DNA of 35,792 nt from Euryarchaeota archaeon SCGC AAA252-I15 (GTDB taxonomy: Archaea; Altiarchaeota; Altiarchaeia; IMC4; SCGC-AAA252-I15), in contig AQSC01000050.1 of NCBI GenBank assembly GCA_000402775.1, positions 1 to 35,792 on the forward strand, given 5' to 3'. The stretch's first letter is position 1. Each line of letters starts with the position of its first letter. Shown one piece after another: positions 16,047 to 22,991 of this stretch. The position numbers were made by a program, and so were the translations under genes. The notes under the pieces were generated by a model, which worked only from the letters and a program-made list of their open reading frames with translations, did no database searches and was not told the origin of the DNA.

Positions 16047-16601
16047 GTGAAAATAATCGTCGCGATAACAGGGGCTTCGGGAGTGATTCTCGGGCAAAGG
16101 CTTTTAGAAGAGCTTGGAAGAAGCGGGCATGAGACCCACCTAATCGTTTCTGAAGGTGCGAAGGCCGTCGCAAAATTCGAGGAGGGGAAATCCGCAGACG
16201 ATATGAAGAATCTAGCCTCTAAATCCTACAGTGAAAATGAGCTTACTGCACCCATCGCTTCATCATCTTTCCTTGTGGACGCCATGGTCGTCGTACCCTG
16301 CAGCATGAAGACTTTGTCCGCTATTGCAAATGGTTTCGCAGACAACTTGATAGTGCGCGCAGCCGAAAACGCCTTGAAGATGGGTTGGAAGCTAGTAGTC
16401 GTCCCGAGGGATACTCCATTATCCCTTGCAGCCATTGAGAATATGAGAAAAGTCAAGCTTGCCGGCGGCATAATACTGCCTCCGGCCGTAGCCTACTACC
16501 CTAACCCTAAGAAAATACAAGACGTAACCGACTTTTTCGTGGGGAGGATTCTCGACGTATTGCGCGTAGACCACGAACTCTACAAACGCTGGAAACAGTA
16601 A
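16047..16601 (+). CDS. ubiX: UbiX-family flavin prenyltransferase
   Basis: 184 aa from GTG at 16047. UbiX joins dimethylallyl phosphate to FMN to make prenyl-FMN, the cofactor of UbiD-type decarboxylases. The sequence has IIVAITGASGVILGQRLLEE (FMN-binding G-A-S-G), a region IASSSFLVDAMVVVPCSMKT with the conserved S and C-S-M-K-T, ANGFADNLIVRAAENALK (the A-x-G-x-x-D-N-L-x-x-R-A-A-D motif with E for D), LVVVPRDTPLS with the R-D-T/E-P-L motif, and MRKVKLAGGIILPPAVAYY. Length and motif order are standard. Archaea use prenyl-FMN in mevalonate and quinone-like pathways. No UbiD gene is in the window. Confidence 0.95.
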   Translation: MKIIVAITGASGVILGQRLLEELGRSGHETHLIVSEGAKAVAKFEEGKSADDMKNLASKSYSENELTAPIASSSFLVDAMVVVPCSMKTLSAIANGFADNLIVRAAENALKMGWKLVVVPRDTPLSLAAIENMRKVKLAGGIILPPAVAYYPNPKKIQDVTDFFVGRILDVLRVDHELYKRWKQ

Positions 16602-16607
16602 GGAAAT

Positions 16608-16616
16608 CCATATTTA
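16608..16616 (+). promoter_or_regulatory. TATA-like box before the small Cys-rich frame
   Basis: ATATTTAAG lies about 39 nt upstream of the ATG at 16651, which would give a leader of roughly 13 nt. It sits just after the ubiX stop, so the small gene could have its own promoter. Weak evidence. Confidence 0.3.
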
Positions 16617-16650
16617 AGCGAATAAAAACAATAAATCAAACGTAAGCAGA

Positions 16651-16803
16651 ATGACTCGATGCCACCTAAACAACAAAAGGATTTGTGATAGCTCTTGCAT
16701 AGCACACGACCACAGGATGGGATGCCGTCTTCGAAGCAATACCTTGACTCCGGTTATGGGATTGCGAGAGGAAACAGAGACACTGGATTTGAAGGAGATC
16801 TAG
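16651..16803 (+). CDS. Possible 50-aa Cys-rich (zinc-binding-like) small protein
   Basis: The frame from ATG 16651 to TAG 16801-16803 encodes 50 aa. The first half has four Cys as C4-x7-C12-x3-C16-x8-C25, with H5, H19 and H21, ending G-C-R-L. Spaced Cys followed by C-R-L is a pattern I associate with small archaeal metal-binding proteins, but I cannot name the family. The second half is charged with no motif. A TATA-like ATATTTAAG is 39 nt upstream; there is no SD. A different 62-codon frame at 16695-16883 overlaps it and looks like random sequence. Moderate to low confidence that it is expressed. Confidence 0.45.
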   Translation: MTRCHLNNKRICDSSCIAHDHRMGCRLRSNTLTPVMGLREETETLDLKEI

Positions 16804-16941
16804 ATTCAGGCGCTTTTTCTTCCCAAGCACAAAAGCGAGACTCCGAACGGAAAATCCAATTTTTCAAGCAACCTAGCTTCTAATCCCATAATCTTTACGA
16901 GAATCTTATTTAGGATTTTCGGAATTTTTTTTAAGTCGCTT

Positions 16942-17565
16942 TCAGGCGGAATCTCCCCCCCCTTTCACGCGATCAAAAAGATTTAAAAACACCCTCTCAG
17001 CCAACACTGGGGGGAACATGAAAAACGTCCAGTAGGATAATTTTTTGATCTTAAATCCCTCCCCTGAGACTGCCTCCCGCAACTCGGCTCTCGTAAGCCT
17101 TCGACTCGATTTTTGGAGTATGTCATGGCGGCTTCGAAGGAAACGGAATGCGGGAGTAGTGATTAAGACGAAGCCCCCGTTTTTACAGACCCGATTGAAC
17201 TCCCCAACCGCTCTTCTAAAGTCAACGACATCCTGGTGGTATATCACTCCGAACGAAGAAACGAGGTGAAAACTCCCATCCTTGAAGGGAAGCGCCTCAA
17301 TAGACGCACGAACAAGCGAGTCAACCCCTCGAAGCCGTGCAAGACCGATCGCCTTATCTGAAATGTCGAGCCCGATCGTCGGCCCGACTCGTTCTTTAAG
17401 GATTGTTGCATTCAAGCCCGTACCGCAACCCGCATCAAGAACCAGATTAGAAAGGCTTTTTCTAACATGTTTTTCCAGCAAAGTGAAAGCAATATTCCTC
17501 CTCCCCACAAACCACCAATAAGACTCCTCAAGATTGAAAAGCTCCTTAAAAGCCTCAATGTCCAT
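16942..17565 (-). CDS. SAM-dependent methyltransferase (Methyltransf_11 type)
   Basis: 207 aa using ATG 17565. This start is preferred over an upstream one at 17643: it follows the stop of the upstream gene (17571) by 5 nt, has GGAGGG about 11 nt before it, and gives MDIEAFKELFNLEESYWWFV, the usual start of this group. Motif I is LVLDAGCGTGLNATIL near residue 46; the acidic end of strand 2 is G-L-D-I; FHLVSSFGVIYHQD and NGGFVLITTPAF follow, so the fold is complete. The C-terminus is hydrophobic and arginine-rich. Last gene of a four-gene minus-strand operon with two other methyltransferases and a GT-C protein. Methylation of a sugar or lipid-linked sugar is inferred. Confidence 0.8.
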   Translation of the reverse strand: MDIEAFKELFNLEESYWWFVGRRNIAFTLLEKHVRKSLSNLVLDAGCGTGLNATILKERVGPTIGLDISDKAIGLARLRGVDSLVRASIEALPFKDGSFHLVSSFGVIYHQDVVDFRRAVGEFNRVCKNGGFVLITTPAFRFLRSRHDILQKSSRRLTRAELREAVSGEGFKIKKLSYWTFFMFPPVLAERVFLNLFDRVKGGGDSA

Positions 17566-17570
17566 GAAAA

Positions 17571-19127
17571 CTAGTTGCCCTCCAACCTGAAAAGTGAAAT
17601 AGTATAAGCACGCCACGGACTCATCATTGAGAGGCGGAGACACTCCTCCCTGAGTAGAGTAAGCGAAGCTTCATCCTCTAAAAAAGCGAAGTTTTCGACT
17701 TCCTCGTTCCCGTACTGGGAGACGAGGACGTACGTGTTCGGATGACTCGCAAGAAGTTCTTGCATCTTTTCGCTTTGACTTCGCACATCCCCCCGCTCAA
17801 TTAAATCTTGGGCTATCGCAGGGTCGGGGTGATCTAACCCTTCTGCTAAGGCAAGCCTTATGTCGACTGCCTCCCGCTGCATGACGGGTTTAATGTGGTC
17901 GTCAATGTGGTGTGGGGAGGAGATTATGAGGGAGTCTTTGGGTGTGTTTTCCCTGAGCCAAATCTGGAAGCTTTCTTCAGTCGAGTGCACGTGAACGTTA
18001 TCCGAGATAAGCCAGTAGGAGGGGATTATCATGGAGAGGTAGAGAATCCCAAAAAGCAGTAGAACCTTATCATATCTTTTCTTGAATAGGGTTTTCACAG
18101 TATAATGTATTCCCGAAGAAGCGAGCAATGCAAGCGGGGGGAGAGTGACAAGTGCCATCCTACCCGAAGCGTCATGGGGGCTTAAAAAGAGGATGAGGGA
18201 AAAGGGTAGGATTATCCATAGTAGGATGAGGTTTAATTCAACAGTCTTTTTCTCTTTGATTAAGCTGAGAATTCCGATTAAGTAGAAGAACAAAAGAAAC
18301 GGCGGAAGTATTGTGTACTTCATGAAAAGGAGGTATGGGTAGTGTATGATTGGGGGTATTCCCCTAAGATAGCCTGTCGTAAAGGCGTTTGATAATGCAA
18401 ATCCTTTCTCGATGCCTGACGGGGTCTCGAAAATCTTGAATTCCAGGGGATTCCCTTCTTTTACCAGATTATAGAGGATTTGTGGGGTAAGCGCGAGACA
18501 CAGAAAGAAGAATGCGGTGGAATATTGCATTATCCTTCGCCGATTTAAAGAATTCATTGAAAAGCTTCGAGCAGAAAGTGAATGCAATAATGGAAGGAGT
18601 ATTAGAATACCGTTCGAGTACTTGACGAGCACGGACCACCCGAAGAAAAAAGATGAGAGGTATAGGAATCGGCTGCCCTCCGACCTTAAAAATTTAATAT
18701 AGAATAAGGCGGCTAAAACCAGGAAGAACAGTGCGGGCACGTCAGACATCACGGTCACTGAAAGGTGGGCGTGGGTGGGGGATAAAGCCACCATAAGGGC
18801 TGAGAGAAGACCAACATCCTCGCCTGCAAGCTCCCAGCCGAGCAGGTAGACTGCAATGACTGTCAGGATTCCGAGAAAGGTTGAGACTAGGACAGCCGAG
18901 GAAAGACTTACTCCAAGCAGAAGGAAAGAGTACACGATAAGAAGGGGGTAGCCGATAAACCAAACCCAAAGGAACATGTGGTAAAAGTCACCTTCCAGAA
19001 GATACTGGGCGTTGGAGTAATAGGAGTAGGAGTCGACGGTCGAATACCAGGGGTCTTGAAAAGGAATCCTGACGATTAAAGACAAAAATACTATAAAAAG
19101 CAATATCATCGACTTACTATCTTTCAT
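17571..19127 (-). CDS. GT-C membrane glycosyltransferase, PMT/ArnT-like (family 39 type)
   Basis: 518 aa with about ten to eleven hydrophobic segments (residues about 5-370) and a soluble C-terminal part of about 140 aa. The first external loop carries D-P-W-Y-S-T-V-D-S-Y-S-Y-Y, giving the acidic residue expected for the catalytic base of GT-C enzymes; L-S-P-T-H-A-H in a later loop matches the S-P-x-x-x-x-x-S-x-x-x-x-S-D pattern of PMT_2 proteins (SVTVMSDVPALFFLVLA). Such enzymes use polyprenyl-phosphate sugars on the outer face of the membrane and pass the sugar to a glycan, lipid or protein. Operon: preceded by two methyltransferases, followed after 5 nt by a third. Substrate unknown. Confidence 0.82.
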   Translation of the reverse strand: MKDSKSMILLFIVFLSLIVRIPFQDPWYSTVDSYSYYSNAQYLLEGDFYHMFLWVWFIGYPLLIVYSFLLLGVSLSSAVLVSTFLGILTVIAVYLLGWELAGEDVGLLSALMVALSPTHAHLSVTVMSDVPALFFLVLAALFYIKFLRSEGSRFLYLSSFFFGWSVLVKYSNGILILLPLLHSLSARSFSMNSLNRRRIMQYSTAFFFLCLALTPQILYNLVKEGNPLEFKIFETPSGIEKGFALSNAFTTGYLRGIPPIIHYPYLLFMKYTILPPFLLFFYLIGILSLIKEKKTVELNLILLWIILPFSLILFLSPHDASGRMALVTLPPLALLASSGIHYTVKTLFKKRYDKVLLLFGILYLSMIIPSYWLISDNVHVHSTEESFQIWLRENTPKDSLIISSPHHIDDHIKPVMQREAVDIRLALAEGLDHPDPAIAQDLIERGDVRSQSEKMQELLASHPNTYVLVSQYGNEEVENFAFLEDEASLTLLREECLRLSMMSPWRAYTISLFRLEGN

Positions 19128-19178
19128 GGTTTCACACTATTTTATGTAAGTTATTCACAAACCTGAATTTAATAGACC

Positions 19179-19820
19179 CTATCTTTTTGCGACCGCAATT
19201 ATCGTCCGGGCGAGATTTTTACGGAATCCAACAAGCCAGTTTATCCACCACCTGCTCTTGTGTTGGCAGTAGAGTGTCTGTTCGACGGTAAACCCCGCTT
19301 TTTCAAGAAGAGTCTTCAGCGTCTCCGGCGTGAACCAGCAAGTGTGTTCTGGATTCACAAGCACCCTAATTCCTAAAAGATTGCGAAAGATCATTGTTAG
19401 GTAGTAGGGGTTGGGAGTTGTTAACAGTATCCTACCGTCTTTTTTCAAGTGCTCGCGAGCTTTTTCAAGGAACAAGCCAGAATCATTCAAATGCTCTAAA
19501 AGCTCCCCGGCAAAGACGACGTCGAATTTCTTCTTTAAGTCGAGCTTCTCCACATCCTGGCACAAAACATCGAAACCCCTCGCCTTCAATCCGCGGATTT
19601 TTCCCTCATTAACATCCACCCCAACGCAAGAGCCAGCCTTCGAGCGGATGAGCTCGTGGACAAGCAAGTCTTCATCCCGGTCTCCCACGCAACCGCAGTC
19701 TAGGACGTCCCTACCCTCCACCAGTTCAGAGATGAAAGAAGACTTGTCAAAAATCAAGCGGAAACCACTATCCCCCTCCCAGCCCCCCTCAGGCTTGAAA
19801 AAACTTTTAATAAAATTCAT
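19179..19820 (-). CDS. SAM-dependent methyltransferase with unusual motif I
   Basis: 213 aa using ATG 19820. A longer frame up to 20117 exists, but its extra 99 residues are rich in His, Pro and Arg and lie over the preceding methyltransferase in another frame, so they are not real. The ATG overlaps the upstream TGA as ATGA, supporting this start. Motif I is DVLDCGCVGDRDEDLLV, where the normal G-x-G-x-G is replaced by a C-x-C-V-G-D variant with a short insertion. Then come VGVDVNEGKI (strand 2), FDVVFAGELLEHL and DGRILLTTPNPYY, which are typical. Strand and coupling put it in the 20650-to-16942 operon. Confidence 0.78.
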   Translation of the reverse strand: MNFIKSFFKPEGGWEGDSGFRLIFDKSSFISELVEGRDVLDCGCVGDRDEDLLVHELIRSKAGSCVGVDVNEGKIRGLKARGFDVLCQDVEKLDLKKKFDVVFAGELLEHLNDSGLFLEKAREHLKKDGRILLTTPNPYYLTMIFRNLLGIRVLVNPEHTCWFTPETLKTLLEKAGFTVEQTLYCQHKSRWWINWLVGFRKNLARTIIAVAKR

Positions 19821-20650
19821 TTCCGGGCTCTGATGATTATCGTGGACCGGAATCTGGGGAATATGATTGTTACCGTTGAGATGAGCGCTCTGAAAAGGTT
19901 TCTGAGTGGTACGAGGACTGGATTTTTCATTAGAGTGTATTTTTTGTCGATCCAGAATCGGTCTTGATAGCGGCTCATGTAAAGTGTGTCTATTTTGAAT
20001 TTCGCTGTGGAGAGGAGCGACTTCATCTCGCGTATGGTATACTCTCGCGTGTGTTTTAGGTCGGGCATGGTGGTTAGCATTACCATCGGGTACTCTGGCA
20101 TGAAGTGGCGTCCGCATATGAGGAATATTATGTGGCTGAATGAGGCGACGTTCGGGGTCACGAGGATTAGGAGCCCGCCTTCTACGAGTATCCTGTTTAT
20201 TTCGAGCAGTGGTTTGAGCGGGGATACTAGAAGGTGTTCTAATACTTCAGAGAATATTACGACGTCGAAAGAGCCGTCTTTGTAGGGTAATGCTTCCCGG
20301 TTTAAGTCACATGCTTTTTGGGGTATGTTGAGGCGTTTCATGCGCTTTCCGTAGTAGCCTTCGACCTCGTCTTTGATGTCTATCGTCTCAACTGTGTAGC
20401 CAAATTTCTTCTTTATGAAGTATTCGAGAACTCCGTGACCGGTCCCGATGTTTAGGATTCTGAGTTTATCCTTGGGAGGGATGAACTCTATAGTCTTTAG
20501 GTGCCGGTAGCTGTGGTTTGTTATGTACTCCCGCTCTACTTCAACGGAGTCGGGACGGTCTGCAAAACCTTTTGAAAGCTCGTCTTGAATTATCTTTTCC
20601 TCGAAATCCAGGTATTCTTGACGGTCGACATTGTGTCTTTTAGACATCAT
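19817..20650 (-). CDS. SAM-dependent methyltransferase, first gene of a minus-strand operon
   Basis: 277 aa; ATG 20650 and ATG 20647 are both possible, with AGGAAA about 6-9 nt before them. Motif I is LRILNIGTGHGVLEYF (near residue 66), a variant with N-I-G-T-G-H-G in place of D-x-G-x-G. Strand 2 ends VETIDIKDE. SFDVVIFSEVLEHLL and EGGLLILVTPNVASF follow. The extended C-terminal region (residues about 190-277) has a T-R-E-Y-T segment often seen in glycan methyltransferases and ends in a hydrophobic, arginine-rich stretch that could bind the membrane. It overlaps the next methyltransferase gene by 4 nt. Divergent from the GT4 gene across a 48-nt A/T-rich promoter region. Confidence 0.8.
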   Translation of the reverse strand: MMSKRHNVDRQEYLDFEEKIIQDELSKGFADRPDSVEVEREYITNHSYRHLKTIEFIPPKDKLRILNIGTGHGVLEYFIKKKFGYTVETIDIKDEVEGYYGKRMKRLNIPQKACDLNREALPYKDGSFDVVIFSEVLEHLLVSPLKPLLEINRILVEGGLLILVTPNVASFSHIIFLICGRHFMPEYPMVMLTTMPDLKHTREYTIREMKSLLSTAKFKIDTLYMSRYQDRFWIDKKYTLMKNPVLVPLRNLFRALISTVTIIFPRFRSTIIIRARK

Positions 20651-20698
20651 GGCAATTTCCTTTAGGTATTAAATCGCTTAATAGATAAATAAACCAAT

Positions 20699-21862
20699 AT
20701 GAAAGTCGTTTTCGCAGCGAGAAATATCTTGCCATTCCACAGCTTCTGCGGTACTGGAAGATACGTTCACGGGCTTGCTAAACACTTGGCCAAGTTAGGC
20801 GTTGAGATCGAGATTATCGCACCCCCAGAAGCTGGGGGTAAAGGAAGAAGGGAACGTGTTGATGGCATCGACTACACTTTCATACCCCCGCAAGTGGTTG
20901 GCAGCAGGTTCTTCGGATTCTACAGGTCATACCACCTTCATAATATTCGGGCGTACCAGCATCTAAAAAAAATCGACTTCGACTTGCTCCACATGTTCGA
21001 GATAAACGGGTTTCCCTATCTTTCAAGGAGGAATCGGAAGCCCGTCGTAGTCTCCCCGTTCCACAGGGGGACTGAACCCTGGAAGGAGAGACACCTGTCA
21101 AAAAAAGTGGGCGAACTTCCGATTGACCTGCCGCTAAAGTATTGCTTAACAAGATGTGATGCTGTGGCCTCTGAAGGCCCAGTCCAGTCGGAGAGGTTAA
21201 TTGAAAGATTCGGTTTAAGAAAAGAGAAGATAATTGAACTTCCCGACGGAGTAGATTTAAACTTAATTAGAGAATATGGGAAAAATCCCGCATTATCTAG
21301 AGAAAAATATGGATTAAATAGAAACAACTTTATCGTTATTTGCGTGGGAAGACTTGACCCTCAAAAAGGAGTAACTTATCTGATAGACGCTTTTTCACTA
21401 TTGAAAAAGAAGGTTGAGAATTCAAGACTTATCTTAATAGGTGTTGGCTCGGAGGAAGAACGGATAAAAAAATTAATTAGTGAAACCGGCCTTACAGATA
21501 GTGTTCTACATTTTAGAAACGTTTCCGACGAAGAACTTGTCGGCTTCTACAATATTTCCGACGTCTTCGCCTCCCCAACCCTGTATGAAGGATTACCCCA
21601 GGTTATTCTCGAAGCCATGGCCTCATCCCTACCCATCGTTGCCACAAACACGGGAGAAAACACTCAGGTAGTAGAAAACTGGGTGAACGGCCTACTTGTC
21701 AAGCCTGCAGACGCTAATGCACTGGTTGAGGCGCTCAGTCAAATGTATGATTCCGGGAAAGGAGTGGTAATGGGTCGGAAATCAAAAGAGAAAATAATCA
21801 GCTATGACTGGGAGATAATCGCGAAAAAAGCTTTAAGAGAGTATGAAAAAATCACTGCCTGA
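20699..21862 (+). CDS. GT4 family glycosyltransferase (GT-B fold)
   Basis: 387 aa. N-terminal domain: FHSFCGTGRYVHGLAKHLAK, the glycine-rich acceptor-side loop of GT4 enzymes, then VEIEIIAPPE. C-terminal domain: FIVICVGRLDPQKGVTYLID near residue 210, VLHFRNVSDEELVGFYNISD, and SPTLYEGLPQVILEAMASS with the E-x7-E motif that binds the nucleotide sugar; then P-I-V-A-T-N-T-G. Length is normal. A TATA-like TTAAAT lies 27 nt upstream of the ATG, so the message may be leaderless. It is first in a plus operon; its last 20 nt overlap the ferredoxin-methyltransferase gene. It acts at the cytoplasmic side of the membrane. Donor sugar unknown. Confidence 0.9.
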   Translation: MKVVFAARNILPFHSFCGTGRYVHGLAKHLAKLGVEIEIIAPPEAGGKGRRERVDGIDYTFIPPQVVGSRFFGFYRSYHLHNIRAYQHLKKIDFDLLHMFEINGFPYLSRRNRKPVVVSPFHRGTEPWKERHLSKKVGELPIDLPLKYCLTRCDAVASEGPVQSERLIERFGLRKEKIIELPDGVDLNLIREYGKNPALSREKYGLNRNNFIVICVGRLDPQKGVTYLIDAFSLLKKKVENSRLILIGVGSEEERIKKLISETGLTDSVLHFRNVSDEELVGFYNISDVFASPTLYEGLPQVILEAMASSLPIVATNTGENTQVVENWVNGLLVKPADANALVEALSQMYDSGKGVVMGRKSKEKIISYDWEIIAKKALREYEKITA

Positions 21863-22991
21863 ATTTTCCATAAACGGGGAACATATTAGAATATTGTCTT
21901 GTCCAAATTGTGTAGCGGATACAGACTTAAACATCCATACATCAGGTGAAGATTATCTTTTAAAATGTGAAGAATGCGACTGCTTAATCCCAATATGCGA
22001 TGTGGTCTATTTCACCGAATCCTGCAATCCCGGAAAGTGTGACCTTGAGTGTTCGAAGGCATGTACTGAAGATGCGATTTATTTCAAGAGGGTTCTTCCG
22101 GGCGTGAAATCAAAGCGAATCCACATAAACGAGTCATGCAATCACTGTGGGAAATGCGCGGACGCATGCCCGTTAAAGGGTCTTGTGAAAATTAAGACCC
22201 CAGTCTTAAACTCCCAAGTGAAACCAAATGAAAAAACCTTAAAGTATTTAGGACCCGTAAACTACCGCAAAACAAGATTAAGGCCGTTGGACGTGAAAAA
22301 GACGGTTCCATCAACAAAGCTCACCTTCGACTATCTTGCTTCGAAAATCGGTGAAAATGGTTTTCTAGTGGATGACGGCTGCGGAAGCCAGAACTTCAAG
22401 GCTTACTTGAAGGAAGATGTCTTCGGAGTTGATGTGAGAGTAGACCACTGGGCCTACCACCCCATAAACATTCTCGCTGAAGGCGAAAACCTCCCAATCA
22501 AATCGGAAAGCGTTGACTCTCTAACTTCAAACTTTGTTTTAGAGCACGCGAGCAATCCAAAAAAATATCTTTCCGAAGTTTCTAGAGTGCTTAAGCCAGG
22601 CTCCAAAGCATTTATCTCAGTTCCAACACCAGCATACCATCTCGCATACATGCTTTGCGTGGAAGGCTGGTTGAAGTACATCCTCCACGTGGCAAACAAT
22701 CCGCTAGGTTTTCTCAGAAACCCTGCTAAGGATTTTCTGGTCGAACGGGCCCACGAGAAAGACTGGAGCGTTGATGACCGCGCTAGTGTCACAATCTTCG
22801 ATGAAGTGAAAAAATGGGGGGAGCGAGGGTGGGAGGAACGAATACTGGAGGCAGGGTTTAATATAATTGAAAAGAAGAAGACAGGCAACATCCTCTCCCT
22901 CAACAGGCGAGTCGGAGGGTTATTAGGTAACTCAAAGACTTTCGGAGTTCACATAACGTTTACTGGAGTGAAAAATGGGGAAAAGTGGTAA
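21843..22991 (+). CDS. Fusion protein: zinc ribbon + 2[4Fe-4S] ferredoxin-like domain + SAM methyltransferase
   Basis: 382 aa. Residues 20-52 form a Trm112/zinc-ribbon-like unit: C20-x2-C23, then C42-x2-C45-x-C47 and C52. Residues 61-109 hold two Cys sets: C61-x4-C66-x3-C70-x3-C74 and the classic C99-x2-C102-x2-C105-x3-C109-P, as in bacterial-type ferredoxins; the first set has longer spacing. From about residue 160 comes a Methyltransf_11 domain: GFLVDDGCGSQNFKAYL (motif I, D-D-G-C-G-S), FGVDVRVDH, SVDSLTSNFVLEHASNP, KPGSKAFISVPTPAYHLAYM. The gene overlaps both neighbours (20 nt with GT4, 17 nt with GT-C). The iron-sulfur part suggests electron transfer or redox sensing tied to glycan methylation; that is inference. 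I know no characterised protein with this order. Confidence 0.78.
   Translation: MKKSLPEFSINGEHIRILSCPNCVADTDLNIHTSGEDYLLKCEECDCLIPICDVVYFTESCNPGKCDLECSKACTEDAIYFKRVLPGVKSKRIHINESCNHCGKCADACPLKGLVKIKTPVLNSQVKPNEKTLKYLGPVNYRKTRLRPLDVKKTVPSTKLTFDYLASKIGENGFLVDDGCGSQNFKAYLKEDVFGVDVRVDHWAYHPINILAEGENLPIKSESVDSLTSNFVLEHASNPKKYLSEVSRVLKPGSKAFISVPTPAYHLAYMLCVEGWLKYILHVANNPLGFLRNPAKDFLVERAHEKDWSVDDRASVTIFDEVKKWGERGWEERILEAGFNIIEKKKTGNILSLNRRVGGLLGNSKTFGVHITFTGVKNGEKW

Larger units (their letters stand above)
16602..16941. other. 340-nt gap with a possible small gene
   Basis: Between ubiX and the convergent methyltransferase gene. It holds the 50-codon Cys-rich frame at 16651-16803 described separately and a 7-bp inverted repeat (CGCTTTT 16811-16817, AAAAGCG 16831-16837) with a 13-nt loop and no T-run. 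Otherwise I see nothing. Confidence 0.5.

Noticed and set aside
16695..16883. 62-codon frame in the gap after ubiX
   Set aside because: Random-looking composition, overlaps the more protein-like Cys-rich frame, no SD.
17566..17643. Upstream start for the 16942 methyltransferase
   Set aside because: It would overlap the preceding GT-C gene by 73 nt; ATG 17565 has GGAGGG upstream and gives the normal family N-terminus.
19821..20117. 99-residue N-terminal extension of the 19179 methyltransferase
   Set aside because: It lies over another methyltransferase in a different frame, is His/Pro/Arg-rich without domain character, and the internal ATG has an ATGA overlap with the upstream stop.
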